From Granulosicoccus antarcticus IMCC3135 (lineage in GTDB: Bacteria; Pseudomonadota; Gammaproteobacteria; Granulosicoccales; Granulosicoccaceae), in contig NZ_CP018632.1 of assembly GCF_002215215.1 (NCBI RefSeq), positions 3,654,501-3,718,500 of the forward strand: 64,000 bases of DNA. The letters run 5' to 3'. The translations under genes were made by a program, and so were the position numbers. A model generated the notes under the pieces. It saw only the letters and a program-made list of their open reading frames with translations. It searched no databases and was not told where the DNA came from. Position 1 is the stretch's first letter, and every line of letters starts with the position of its first letter. Below, in pieces: positions 18,505 to 27,135 of this stretch.

Positions 18505-19392
18505 ATGACTACATTTGCCCGCTCAAAGCTTGCAGTGCTCTTTGCATTAGCGATAGCGTTTGGAATTCAATCTCACACTGTCTTGGCAGAAGAGGCGCCG
18601 AAGAACGAGCCCCTGGATGAGGCATCGCAGAGCAGACCCCTTTGGGAGGCGGGTCTGGCCGGGCTGGTAATCAAGCAGCTAGCCTATCCAGGCTCTAGTG
18701 TACAAACTGACAACCTGTTGTTGTTACCTTACGGAATCTACCGGGGGCCAGTTGTTCGGGCTGAGCGGGAAGGTTTTAGTGTGCGTACGATCAGGAATCC
18801 ACGCTACGAAATAAACCTGGGTGTGGCCGCAGCCTTCGGGACCGACACTGCCGATATTTCAGTTCGCGAAGGAATGCCTGACTTGGGTTTTCTTGCCGAG
18901 GTTGGGCCGATGCTGATAGTCCGGTTAGGTCGCATTGACTCACTACCGTCGACTAGTAAACACAATTGGTCTTTGCAGCTGCCGGTTCGCACAGTCTGGG
19001 ATTTCACCCATCTGCGTTACCGTGGCATCTCATTTGAACCGCGAGTCGTGTATCGCTCGAACCTGGCTGGCAAGCTCGATTTTCTGGCCACGGCGGGTGT
19101 GCTTTTGGGAACGCGCAGACTCAGCGAGCATTTCTACAGTGTTGATGATAAATTTGCCAATGATGATCGAGCGGCCTATGAGGCGTCATCAGGGCTGATT
19201 TCTTCGCGTATCAATCTGACACTTGGCTATCGGGTGCGGCCTGATTTGCGCCTGGTGACGTTCTGGAGGGGCGAATCAATCTCGGGAGCACAAAATGAGG
19301 ATAGCCCATTGGCTGATGCCACAAACGGCTGGACGGCAGGCGTCGGTTTCTCATGGCAGGTGTTCAAATCCCTGGATGCCGGTAGCGAGTAA
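18505..19392 (+). CDS. MipA/OmpV-family outer-membrane protein
   Basis: This 295-aa protein has a signal peptide (KLAVLFALAIAFGIQSHTVLA) and a body of alternating beta strands typical of the MipA/OmpV outer-membrane barrel family. Features such as LLLLPYGIYRGPVVRAERE and a C-terminal strand containing WTAGVGFSWQVF support this. MipA-like proteins scaffold cell-wall enzymes or act as small porins. The gene stands alone. Family membership is judged by overall pattern, with moderate confidence. Confidence 0.7.
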   Translation: MTTFARSKLAVLFALAIAFGIQSHTVLAEEAPKNEPLDEASQSRPLWEAGLAGLVIKQLAYPGSSVQTDNLLLLPYGIYRGPVVRAEREGFSVRTIRNPRYEINLGVAAAFGTDTADISVREGMPDLGFLAEVGPMLIVRLGRIDSLPSTSKHNWSLQLPVRTVWDFTHLRYRGISFEPRVVYRSNLAGKLDFLATAGVLLGTRRLSEHFYSVDDKFANDDRAAYEASSGLISSRINLTLGYRVRPDLRLVTFWRGESISGAQNEDSPLADATNGWTAGVGFSWQVFKSLDAGSE

Positions 19393-19423
19393 GTACCGGT
19401 AGCGGGCAAGTACAAGGGATGAC

Positions 19424-19458
19424 AAAAAAAACGGCTGATCAAAGTGACCAGCCGAAAA
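19424..19458 (-). terminator. Intrinsic terminator (minus strand)
   Basis: The hairpin has arms CGGCTG and CAGCCG extended by TCA/TGA pairs. Read on the minus strand it is followed by eight T residues. It lies 44 bases beyond the stop of the small outer-membrane protein gene and is a good intrinsic terminator for it. Confidence 0.75.
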
Positions 19459-19501
19459 GGGGTAATACTTTAGGGACTAAATTCTTGGGTAAGGGTGAGT
19501 T

Positions 19502-19993
19502 CTAGCGAATCTGCAGCTTGTACTGGAAGAACAGGACGGCGTTGTTCTTCTGATCACCGTAGTCAATGGCAGGTGAGCCACTGATGTTCAGTACAGCGAA
19601 TTTGCTCATTTTGACTTCAAGAGCCGGGAAGGGCAGCACTTTGGTTTCTGGGTCGCCGTTCTTCTTGAACTGCTTGTGCACCACGTTCAGGCCTACCAGC
19701 AGGCGTACTCGATTGTAGAGAACAGCGCGTGTGGCGTAATTGATGCCGCCGTAGTAGGACTGGTAGCCAAAGCTGTCGGACAAGGTGCCTACGTTCCAAC
19801 CGAGTTTGCGGCTGGGTGAGTACTCCCAACCGACGCCTGGAGTGAAGGCGTTGCGCTCGTCGAAGTTTTCGAAATGTAGAGCCAGTGTGCTCAATACAAA
19901 GAAGCCGTTATCGGCTTTGGCGGAGGCGCTGCCTGTCAACGATCCAAAGGCCAGAAGTACGACTGTAACGATTTTGAAAATCTGCGTTTTCAT
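19502..19993 (-). CDS. Small outer-membrane beta-barrel-like protein
   Basis: This secreted protein of about 163 aa has unknown function. The start at 19993 gives a clean signal peptide (TQIFKIVTVVLLAFGSLTGS ending near ASA). The mature part shows short amphipathic beta strands, for example GVGWEYSPSRKLGWNVGTL and NAVLFFQYKLQI at the C-terminus, like eight-stranded small barrels. There is no catalytic motif I can name. An intrinsic terminator follows the gene. It is convergent with the MipA-like gene, and both may be envelope proteins, but no functional link is shown. Confidence 0.6.
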   Translation of the reverse strand: MKTQIFKIVTVVLLAFGSLTGSASAKADNGFFVLSTLALHFENFDERNAFTPGVGWEYSPSRKLGWNVGTLSDSFGYQSYYGGINYATRAVLYNRVRLLVGLNVVHKQFKKNGDPETKVLPFPALEVKMSKFAVLNISGSPAIDYGDQKNNAVLFFQYKLQIR

Positions 19994-20455
19994 TGTTCTA
20001 ATCCCGAGTTCTTCGCTGATCTGCGCCAGCTCTAAAGAGATGCTGTTGAGCTGTGTCAACAACATGCCGCGAACTTTACTGGGGAGCTAAGTGATTAGCA
20101 ACTGAGTGGGGATGAGGTGGAAAAAGTAATTAAAACAATATGTTATGGTTTTATTGTCGGTGTCATGAAAATGACATGATACTGTAATCGCTTGTAAGTC
20201 GTTGTAATGAATAAAGTTTGCCTGATACCCGGGCTCATCGGCTCCTATACTCAAAGCGAGAACCTGCACAGGTTTTCAGTGGCAGGCTGGAAGGAGTTGT
20301 GGGGCGACTCTCAGAACCTGTTCGAGGAAGTCTTCACCGGGGGCGGCATTGGACGCTTGATGGAGGTGTGAACTTCATTGCGCTTGATTGCGTAAGCGAC
20401 AATACTGTTCCGATTCATTTTGTTTTTGCCCAATCTGTGTGAGCGCGTTCTATCT
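19994..20455. other. Intergenic region with a small hairpin
   Basis: This is 462 bases between the minus-strand barrel gene and the ABC operon. It contains a short perfect hairpin at 20161-20176 (TGTCAT, loop GAAA, ATGACA). A 54-codon frame at 20207-20371 lacks a ribosome site and has no recognisable features. The promoter of the ABC operon presumably lies here. Confidence 0.45.
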
Positions 20456-21163
20456 ATGAATGATCCTGTTTCAAATTCGCAGCCTGTGGTCAGTGGTCGC
20501 GATCTGGGCAAGTGCTTTGGTGAACGCTGGCTCGTCCGGCACAGCGCCATTGACATCATGCCGGGTGAATCAGTGGCATTGCTGGGAGAGTCGGGTGCGG
20601 GCAAGTCCACCTTGCTGAACCTGATTGCCGGGCTTGAGCCCTTTGATGAGGGGGAGCTGCAAGTGGCCGGCTACAAGCTGGCATCGGGAGAGGTTGATCC
20701 GGATGCAAGTGCTGAATTGCGTCGCACACAAATCGGCTTTGTCTTTCAGGCGTTTCATCTGCTGCCGCACCTGTCTGTCGAGCAAAACGTGGCATTGCCA
20801 TTATTGCTGATGGGTACAAAACCGGAGGCCGCCTTGCCAGAAGCCTTGTCGTTTCTGGATCGCCTGGGTCTTGCGAACCTGGCGGCAAAACGACCCTCCA
20901 CCTTATCCGGTGGTGAGCAACAGCGAGTCGCGCTTGCCCGCTCTTTGGTGCATCGTCCGGCACTGCTGCTGGCCGATGAGCCCACGGGGAACCTGGACCC
21001 TGAATCTGCCGAACGGGCATTGAGCCTGATGAAATCAGTGGTCGATGAATCGCGCTGTGCACTCATTCTTGTGACCCACTCGGATCATGCAGCGAGCATC
21101 TGCGATCGTCGATTGCGACTGGCTGATGGTCGACTGTCGATTGATAAGGCGGGAAGTTCATAG
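20456..21163 (+). CDS. ABC transporter ATP-binding protein (LolD/AttE-like)
   Basis: This ATPase subunit of about 235 aa belongs to the FtsE/LolD/MacB-type ABC group. Walker A is GESGAGKST, the signature motif is LSGGEQQRVALARSL, and Walker B is LLLADEPTGNLDPES. The start is placed at the ATG at 20456 because the ABC fold begins shortly after. It is followed by an FtsX-type permease and an AttH/CrtC-like protein. That order recalls the attEFGH-type clusters known from Agrobacterium and other proteobacteria. It probably powers movement of a lipid-like or hydrophobic compound to or from the envelope, which is an inference. Confidence 0.88.
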   Translation: MNDPVSNSQPVVSGRDLGKCFGERWLVRHSAIDIMPGESVALLGESGAGKSTLLNLIAGLEPFDEGELQVAGYKLASGEVDPDASAELRRTQIGFVFQAFHLLPHLSVEQNVALPLLLMGTKPEAALPEALSFLDRLGLANLAAKRPSTLSGGEQQRVALARSLVHRPALLLADEPTGNLDPESAERALSLMKSVVDESRCALILVTHSDHAASICDRRLRLADGRLSIDKAGSS

Positions 21164-21166
21164 CTG

Positions 21167-23746
21167 ATGAATGTTCCGCTGATTCGATGGCTGGCAATTT
21201 CGTGCTGGCGCCAACAGCCTGGCCCATTATTGGCCGCCGTCTTCGCCATTGCCATGGGCGTCTCGCTGGGGCTGGGTATCAACCTGGTCAATGCCTCTGC
21301 ATTGAGTGAGTTCGATGACGCTATCAGCCTCATCAATGGTGATGCCCAGTATCAGCTGACAGGGGCACTGGATTCGATCGACGACGAGATTCTATCGGTG
21401 GTTGAGCAGGATCCGGATGTGGTGGCTGCCAGTCCCATCATTTCAATGAACCTGCCGTTGTCGCAGGCGCAGGGCGCTGAGAACTTGCCTGAGAGCATAC
21501 CGTTAATCGCTCTGGATATTTTCAGGGCGGCCAAGGTTGCCCCCTCCTTGTTGCCTCGGGCTGATGAGTCACTCGAAGGTGGGGCAGGCAGTGCTGTGTT
21601 CAGTGACGAGGCAATATTTCTGTCAGCCGCGGCGCAGCGTGAATTTCAACGCAAGGTCGGGGAGAGTTTGCCAGTACTGGTAAACGGTCAGGTTGTTCAG
21701 CTCATTGTCAGTGGCGATGTTCCGGGTGTGGATGATCAGACATCGATTGCCATCATGGATATCGGTGCAGCGCAGTGGCGTCTAGGCTGGCTGGGGAAAT
21801 TGTCGCGCATTGATCTGCGTCTGGCAGAGGGGGTGGATCCGCAGGCCTGGCTTGCGCGAGTGCAGGAGGACCCACTGCTTGCTACTGCCAATGTGCGTCT
21901 GGATCGTCCCGATAGCGGCAAGCAGCGTATGTCGAATCTGTCTCGCGCCTATCGGGTGAACCTGAACGTGCTGGCATTGGTGGCACTGCTGACAGGCGGG
22001 TTCATTGTGTTTGCGACGCTGGATCTGGCGGTGACGCGACTGATACCCACTCTGTCACTGGTCTCGGTGATGGGGGCAACGTCAGCCTTTCGTTTGCGCC
22101 TGGTGCTGATCTTGTCTGTGGTGCTGGGTGTGCTGGGAGCCCTTCTGGGCATCGGCTTGGGTATTGCGTTGGCCTGGGCGTTATTGGGGCTTGTTGGCGG
22201 TGATCTGGGTGGTGGCTTCTTTGCTGCCTCCAGGCCCTCGCTGTCACTACCTGTGAGCTCATTGACTCTGTTTTTCATGTTGGGTGTCATTGCCGCTGTG
22301 GCCGGAGGATTATCACCAGCGCTCAAGCTACGCCATCTATCGCCAGCGCAGGCACTCAAAGGCGGGCAATCATTGATACTGAGCGCTCGACTTTCACCGC
22401 TGTGGATCAGTTTGAGCCTGTTCGTTGTGGGGACGGGACTGTTGTTTCTGCCTGCGATCAATGGCCTGCCTATTGCAGCCTATCTGGCGATTGCCTGCTG
22501 GTTGTTTGCCGGTGTGCTGGTTGTCTCGCCATTGCTGGGTGTGGTGGCGAAGGCTTTGTCACAGTGGCGTCTGACGCAAAGGCGGCCCATGTTGATGATG
22601 GCTGTCATGCGTTTGAATAGTGCTCATCAGCGTGCGTTTCCGGCATTGGCAGGTGTGGTGGCAAGCTTTGCTCTGGTGTGCGCCATGGCAATGATGGTGT
22701 TCAGCTTTCGTGTCTCGGTAGATGAATGGCTGGAGGGTGTGCTGCCTGCCTCCTTGTATGTGCGTGTACCGACCACCGGGGCAAATGCGGCGTTCAGTGC
22801 CACGGACCGTGATTCCTTGTCGGCCATTGAGGGGATTTCAAAAATACAGTTCGCCCGCAATCTGGATCTGGTTATTGACCCGGAGAGACCCTCGGTGGAG
22901 CTGGTTGCCCGAACGATCAATACGAGTAATCCGGATGCTGATTTACCGATTACCGGCACCGTATTAGCACTTGCTGATAAAGACCCGGAATGCACTCTGA
23001 TCTACGTTAGTGAGCCGGCCTCAGTTTTGTATCAGTGGGGTGTAGGTGATCATGTATCGTTGCCATTGTCATCAAATTCTGTGGGTGAGACTTGTTTTCA
23101 GGTAGGGGGCATCTGGCGTGACTACGCCAGCCAGAGTGGCGCTATCGCCATCAGTCGTGAAGACTATGTGCAATTGAGCGGTGATGAGAGCGTCAGTGGC
23201 GCATCAATCTGGTTGGATGACGGGGTGAACGCCTCGCAGGTGGTGAGTGCGATCAGAACACAGCTGGGCACCTTGTCCGAGCTACAGATTCGTAGTGCCG
23301 AGGATATCCGGGCCTTGTCGTTACACATTTTTGATCGTAGCTTCGCGGTGACCTACGTGCTGGAGGCCGTCGCTCTGTTAGTGAGCTTGTTTGGCGTGGC
23401 GACTACCTACTCGGGCGAAGCTCTGTCACGCACTCGAGAGTTCGGCATGCTGCGGCATCTGGGTGTTACGCGCAGACAGATATCGGCACTGTTCGTCTAT
23501 GAGTCACTTTTCTGTATCTCATTGGGTGTACTTTGGGGTGCTTTGCTGGGCGCGGCTATTTCTCAGGTATTGATCCAGCGTGTGAACCCGCAATCATTCA
23601 ACTGGACCATGCAGACGCATTGGCCGCTTGATCAGTTGTCAGGTGCGGCCATGATATTGGTGGTGCTGGGTGCGTTTACCGCCACGATCGCTGCCCGAAA
23701 AGCGGCAGGGCGCGGTCCCATTGAAGCGGTTCGCACAGACTGGTAA
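21167..23746 (+). CDS. FtsX-family ABC permease (duplicated, AttF/G-like)
   Basis: This 859-aa permease has the double FtsX layout: an N-terminal helix, a large periplasmic domain and a three-helix bundle. Further helices, a second periplasmic domain and a C-terminal bundle follow (AVALLVSLFGVATTYSGEAL and REFGMLRHLGVTRRQISALF). The latter segment, with its RHLG motif, is typical of MacB/LolCE-type permeases. It starts at an ATG three bases after the stop of the ATPase gene. The pairing predicts a mechanotransmission-type transporter acting on envelope substrates rather than an importer. Confidence 0.85.
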   Translation: MNVPLIRWLAISCWRQQPGPLLAAVFAIAMGVSLGLGINLVNASALSEFDDAISLINGDAQYQLTGALDSIDDEILSVVEQDPDVVAASPIISMNLPLSQAQGAENLPESIPLIALDIFRAAKVAPSLLPRADESLEGGAGSAVFSDEAIFLSAAAQREFQRKVGESLPVLVNGQVVQLIVSGDVPGVDDQTSIAIMDIGAAQWRLGWLGKLSRIDLRLAEGVDPQAWLARVQEDPLLATANVRLDRPDSGKQRMSNLSRAYRVNLNVLALVALLTGGFIVFATLDLAVTRLIPTLSLVSVMGATSAFRLRLVLILSVVLGVLGALLGIGLGIALAWALLGLVGGDLGGGFFAASRPSLSLPVSSLTLFFMLGVIAAVAGGLSPALKLRHLSPAQALKGGQSLILSARLSPLWISLSLFVVGTGLLFLPAINGLPIAAYLAIACWLFAGVLVVSPLLGVVAKALSQWRLTQRRPMLMMAVMRLNSAHQRAFPALAGVVASFALVCAMAMMVFSFRVSVDEWLEGVLPASLYVRVPTTGANAAFSATDRDSLSAIEGISKIQFARNLDLVIDPERPSVELVARTINTSNPDADLPITGTVLALADKDPECTLIYVSEPASVLYQWGVGDHVSLPLSSNSVGETCFQVGGIWRDYASQSGAIAISREDYVQLSGDESVSGASIWLDDGVNASQVVSAIRTQLGTLSELQIRSAEDIRALSLHIFDRSFAVTYVLEAVALLVSLFGVATTYSGEALSRTREFGMLRHLGVTRRQISALFVYESLFCISLGVLWGALLGAAISQVLIQRVNPQSFNWTMQTHWPLDQLSGAAMILVVLGAFTATIAARKAAGRGPIEAVRTDW

Positions 23747-23751
23747 TCACG

Positions 23752-24927
23752 GTGAAGCTGATGACAAATCGAATGAATTCGCGCCGGGTGTTTTTGAGAA
23801 CATCCTCAAAGATACTGGGACTTGCCGCCGTGCCGGGAATGAGCCGCTGGGGAGATGCTGCCAGCGAACCTGTGGCCTATCCGAGCGTGTACCCGGGGGC
23901 GGAATTGTTGTTCCCGCAAGATCACGGTGCGCATCCGGACTATCGGACCGAGTGGTGGTATCTGACCGCCTCGCTGGACAGCCCGCAAGGGCCGATGGGT
24001 TTGCAGATCACCTTCTTTCGCTCACGCACACCATTTGGCCGAGAGAACCCGAGTCGCTTTGCTCCGGAGCAACTGGTATTGGCCCATGCAGCCCTGGCAC
24101 TGCCTGAGAAGGGATCACTCTTGCATGACCAGCAGGCTTGGCGTCAGGATGATGCGGTTGCACAGTTCAGTGTCGATGATACGGATGTTGCCATTGGTCT
24201 GCCCAGCCGACGCTGGAGTATTGTGCGCACAGCGTCGGATCACTACCAGATCAGCGTCCGGGCTGAACAGTTTCAGTTTGATATTACGGCAGTACCACCA
24301 TCGACTATTGAGACTCCGGTGCTGCAAGGCCGGCAAGGGTTTTCGCAAAAGGGACCCGACGAGCTGCAGGCCAGTTATTACTACAGCCGACCGCAGTTGC
24401 AGATAGAAGGTGAATATAAGACCGACGCTGCGCCCGTACCTGTCACTGGAACGGCCTGGCTTGATCATGAATGGTCCAGTGAGCTATTGGATAGCCAGGC
24501 CTCTGGCTGGGACTGGGTCGGTCTGAATTTTGATGATGGCTCTGCACTGATGGCCTTTCAGATGCGGGCCAAATCCGGCGAGCCACTGTACACGACAGCC
24601 CGGCATGTGACGGTTGAGGCGGGTGTGCGAAAGGAGACTGATCACAAGGCGACGTTCACAGCGCTGCGGTATTGGGAGTCGTCACGTACGGATGGTAGAT
24701 ATCCGGTGTCACTGAGGTTGCAGGCAGGCGGTCTGGATTTGACCATCGTGGCCTTGTTTGACGATCAGGAGCTGGATTCGAGAGGCAGTACGGGTGTCAT
24801 TTACTGGGAAGGAATAGTGCAAGTATGGCAAAGTGAGGATGTCGATTCGGATGGCGTCAGTACAGGCGAGCCCGTAGCCAGTGGGTATCTTGAATTGACA
24901 GGTTATGCGGGGGAGGTGGTGATTTAG
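23752..24927 (+). CDS. AttH/CrtC-like (lipocalin-type) exported protein
   Basis: This protein of about 390 aa is in the AttH/carotenoid 1,2-hydratase-like group, which has two lipocalin-like barrels. Recognisable blocks are TEWWYLTASL near the start of the mature protein and GTAWLDHEWSS with GWDWVGLNFDDGSALMAFQM later. A twin-arginine-type signal (NSRRVFLRTSSKILGLAAV) indicates Tat export. The frame begins at GTG 23752; the ATG at 23761 is an equally good choice. It forms an operon with the ABC ATPase and permease, so it probably binds or modifies the transported hydrophobic compound. A carotenoid substrate is not implied. Confidence 0.82.
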   Translation: MKLMTNRMNSRRVFLRTSSKILGLAAVPGMSRWGDAASEPVAYPSVYPGAELLFPQDHGAHPDYRTEWWYLTASLDSPQGPMGLQITFFRSRTPFGRENPSRFAPEQLVLAHAALALPEKGSLLHDQQAWRQDDAVAQFSVDDTDVAIGLPSRRWSIVRTASDHYQISVRAEQFQFDITAVPPSTIETPVLQGRQGFSQKGPDELQASYYYSRPQLQIEGEYKTDAAPVPVTGTAWLDHEWSSELLDSQASGWDWVGLNFDDGSALMAFQMRAKSGEPLYTTARHVTVEAGVRKETDHKATFTALRYWESSRTDGRYPVSLRLQAGGLDLTIVALFDDQELDSRGSTGVIYWEGIVQVWQSEDVDSDGVSTGEPVASGYLELTGYAGEVVI

Positions 24928-25157
24928 TCTTAATCCCTGTTGCAACTGAAGGGGCAATGGTTTTCCCCAAGCTTTGTGAGCCGACATTAGAGAGCAAGTG
25001 AGAGTCTATGATAAAATCTTTGTAAACCGGAGTGAATGAATTATGTTAAAGCAACGGATTTGCGCTGCACGGAAAGTAATCTGAGCATGTGTAAAGAGCC
25101 GCGACTCTTTGAGGTAAACAGCAATGAAGCAACTCGCCTGTTTCCGGCTTATCCTGC
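24928..25157. other. Non-coding stretch before MITE-like repeat
   Basis: About 230 bases after the AttH-like gene show no convincing gene, terminator or RNA. Together with the adjacent repeat it makes a gene-free gap of about 390 bases. Confidence 0.4.
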
Positions 25158-25320
25158 TTAGGGATCGTGAAACAATTAACTATCATTTTCAGTCGTCCCT
25201 GCATCCTGCCCTGCTGCGTTGTTCGGCGGTTGAATAGCCAGCTATTCGCCCTTCTCACGCCTTGCCGGACAGGCGCAGGACCAACTGAAAATTGATACTT
25301 AATTATTTCACGATCCCTTA
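25158..25320. mobile_element. MITE-like inverted-repeat element
   Basis: Two arms of about 45 bases (25158-25202 and 25275-25320) are inverted copies matching at roughly 39 of 46 aligned positions. Both outer ends read (T/A)AGGGATCGTGAAA. The 72-base middle holds a further perfect hairpin (GAATAGC, CA, GCTATTC at 25232-25247). The element has no coding capacity. Long terminal inverted repeats around a small non-coding core are the hallmark of a non-autonomous miniature transposable element or a large REP-type repeat. Only one copy was noticed in this window. Confidence 0.7.
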
Positions 25321-25709
25321 TGCCGATTCTACTGCTCTTGCCCGCATTGTTCATACCAGGAACGATGAATATCTTCCTGTTCCAACTTGCTGCATTGGCC
25401 ATGATGGAGGCAGTGATCCCTTATGGGATATTCGTTATTGCAGCGCTGATATGGTCAAGAAATCGTCAGAATACTGAAATCGGAAAAGCTATCTGGCTTA
25501 CCCCGCCTGTATTTTCATTACTCTACTTCGTGTTTTCGTTAATAAGACCAAATGAGTTGATGAGCAGTGCCGGTTCAGAGATCCTGTCGATTGTGTTCCT
25601 GTCATTGATCGCAATAGCTTATGGATATTTTTGCGTATTATTCTGCTTGGCAGTATCGTTGGTAATCAAAACTCCTGCTCTGATACGTAAATGGCCTGGT
25701 CATAAGTAA
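25320..25709 (+). CDS. Small membrane protein, start within repeat boundary
   Basis: This 129-aa protein has four hydrophobic helices and no recognised family. The ATG lies exactly at the outer end of the MITE-like inverted repeat, so the element may have supplied or replaced the start and upstream region of an older gene. The first residues (MPILLLLPALFIPG) are hydrophobic and there is no clear ribosome site. Its stop overlaps the ATG of the next small gene by one base. It may be real but altered; confidence is limited. Confidence 0.4.
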   Translation: MPILLLLPALFIPGTMNIFLFQLAALAMMEAVIPYGIFVIAALIWSRNRQNTEIGKAIWLTPPVFSLLYFVFSLIRPNELMSSAGSEILSIVFLSLIAIAYGYFCVLFCLAVSLVIKTPALIRKWPGHK

Positions 25710-26065
25710 TGGAAAATAGTGGCAATTCGATCTGTAGAAAAATCATGCGCTCAATAACAACCTTATGTTCAACACTATTGCTTGTGAGCATTCTGTTGAC
25801 TTCCATTGGTGCTCATGCAAGAACGGTATCCGTCAAGTACGTCGGGCTCGTTGATTTGCAGGCGTATCAGTGTGAAAAAATAACGCAAAGCAGTTTCATT
25901 CGAGAGCTTTGCTTTGACAGTGGTCAGAATGATGTTTTTGTTCAATTGAATAACATCTGGTACCGCTACTGCGATATGAATGACACTATGGTCAATACAT
26001 GGTTATCAGCTCATTCGATGGGTCGATATTATAATCGCCATGTGAAGGGGAAAAAGACTTGCTGA
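25709..26065 (+). CDS. Small exported protein
   Basis: This 118-aa protein has an N-terminal signal sequence (TTLCSTLLLVSILLTSIGAHA preceded by Arg-rich residues). The mature domain is of about 75 aa with several cysteines and the segment NNIWYRYCDMND. The shape and the Tyr/Cys content recall KTSC-type small domains, but this is only a resemblance. The ATG overlaps the stop of the preceding gene, and a strong intrinsic terminator follows, so the two form a short operon ending here. Confidence 0.55.
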   Translation: MENSGNSICRKIMRSITTLCSTLLLVSILLTSIGAHARTVSVKYVGLVDLQAYQCEKITQSSFIRELCFDSGQNDVFVQLNNIWYRYCDMNDTMVNTWLSAHSMGRYYNRHVKGKKTC

Positions 26066-26104
26066 CAACGTACAACCCCTTAACCAGTGGCTGGCTTTTT
26101 TGAG

Positions 26105-26132
26105 AAAGAGCTGGCATTGGCCAGCTCTTTTT
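26105..26132 (+). terminator. Intrinsic terminator
   Basis: A perfect 11-bp stem (AAAGAGCTGGC / GCCAGCTCTTT) with a four-base loop ends in a run of five T residues. It closes the small-gene operon and, being symmetric, may also end transcription of the convergent YHYH-type gene. Confidence 0.85.
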
Positions 26133-26150
26133 AATACTTGGCTTTTCAAA

Positions 26151-27035
26151 CTACTGAGGAGGTCCGCCACCGCCGCCACCGGCTTCATCACCGTTATCGT
26201 CATAGCCTTTTGCACCCATAAAGCAACCAATGATCTGGTTTGCCCCTGGGACGCTGGCATGGTAGTGATAGCCCTCATGAGGGTTTGCATGACCACCACA
26301 GTCGTCGAACACGCCCAGTGTCAGGCTGCTGACAATCAACTCCAGTGGGGCTGGTGGTCCAAGCAGGACACCGTTAAGAGCGATGCCGATATTGTCATTG
26401 CCGAAGTTGGCATCTGCTCCGCCTTCGAAAACGGGGGTAACGGGTATCAGCATGGTGCGTTCCACGCCACCGTCGATGAACTCAAGGTTGCATTCGAGGC
26501 AAAAGTTGTCTGTGCCGGTGTTGTTCTCCGGGTCGCCTGCTACTTCACAGCCATAGGCTCCGTCGATAACGGTGACAGCCCTGGTTTCATCGTCGTACAT
26601 TTTCCAGCTATCGTCATTGAAGAAGGTTGACAGACCGACGATGAAATCGCCATCCACGTCATAGATCTCATTGTCTTTAATCCAAGTGCCGCCTTCCTCT
26701 GCTGTTGAATCGATTGTTGGCGGACAATAGGGACCAACTGCTGAACCATCGGCGGGATTACCGGCGATGGTTATGCGGTAACAAGTGGTCTGCGTGCCAT
26801 TGCTTAGAGTGCAATCCTCAGTGGTAATATCTTCTGCCAAGGCACCATCGACAAACAGGCTGGGATCAACGCTAACGACAGATTCTGTAGTGTCGGGGGT
26901 GTCTGTTGCGTCGGTGGTATCAGTAACGTCAGTGGTGTCTGTAGGGTCAGTGCTGCCGCTATCTGAATTATCGTCTGAACATCCAGACAACGCTGTACAG
27001 ACGAGGATCGCTGCCAGCGATAATTTTATAGGCAT
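26151..27035 (-). CDS. YHYH-domain lipoprotein
   Basis: This lipoprotein of about 294 aa has a signal sequence that ends in a lipobox (CTALSGC). A long acidic Thr/Asp-rich linker (TDTTDVTDTTDATDTPDTT) follows. The main domain resembles YHYH proteins: near the C-terminus the segment DDCGGHANPHEGYHYHA carries the YHYH motif, and the protein ends in a Gly-rich tail. YHYH domains occur in secreted bacterial proteins of unclear function. The histidines suggest metal binding, which is an inference. An ATG 12 bases further upstream (27047) is an alternative start. Confidence 0.75.
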   Translation of the reverse strand: MPIKLSLAAILVCTALSGCSDDNSDSGSTDPTDTTDVTDTTDATDTPDTTESVVSVDPSLFVDGALAEDITTEDCTLSNGTQTTCYRITIAGNPADGSAVGPYCPPTIDSTAEEGGTWIKDNEIYDVDGDFIVGLSTFFNDDSWKMYDDETRAVTVIDGAYGCEVAGDPENNTGTDNFCLECNLEFIDGGVERTMLIPVTPVFEGGADANFGNDNIGIALNGVLLGPPAPLELIVSSLTLGVFDDCGGHANPHEGYHYHASVPGANQIIGCFMGAKGYDDNGDEAGGGGGGPPQ

Positions 27036-27135
27036 GGGTAAGGCCATGATATTGAGAACTGAAAATCGAGGGTAACAGTCAACATTGCAAATAATGTGTA
27101 GGTGAATAGCTTGTACTGTTGAGCCAGACTCTGGC

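Noticed and set aside
20207-20371. 54-codon frame before the ABC operon
   Set aside because: No ribosome site, no recognisable features; likely chance.
25046-25402. 118-aa minus-strand frame
   Set aside because: It runs across the MITE-like repeat and has no features of a real protein.
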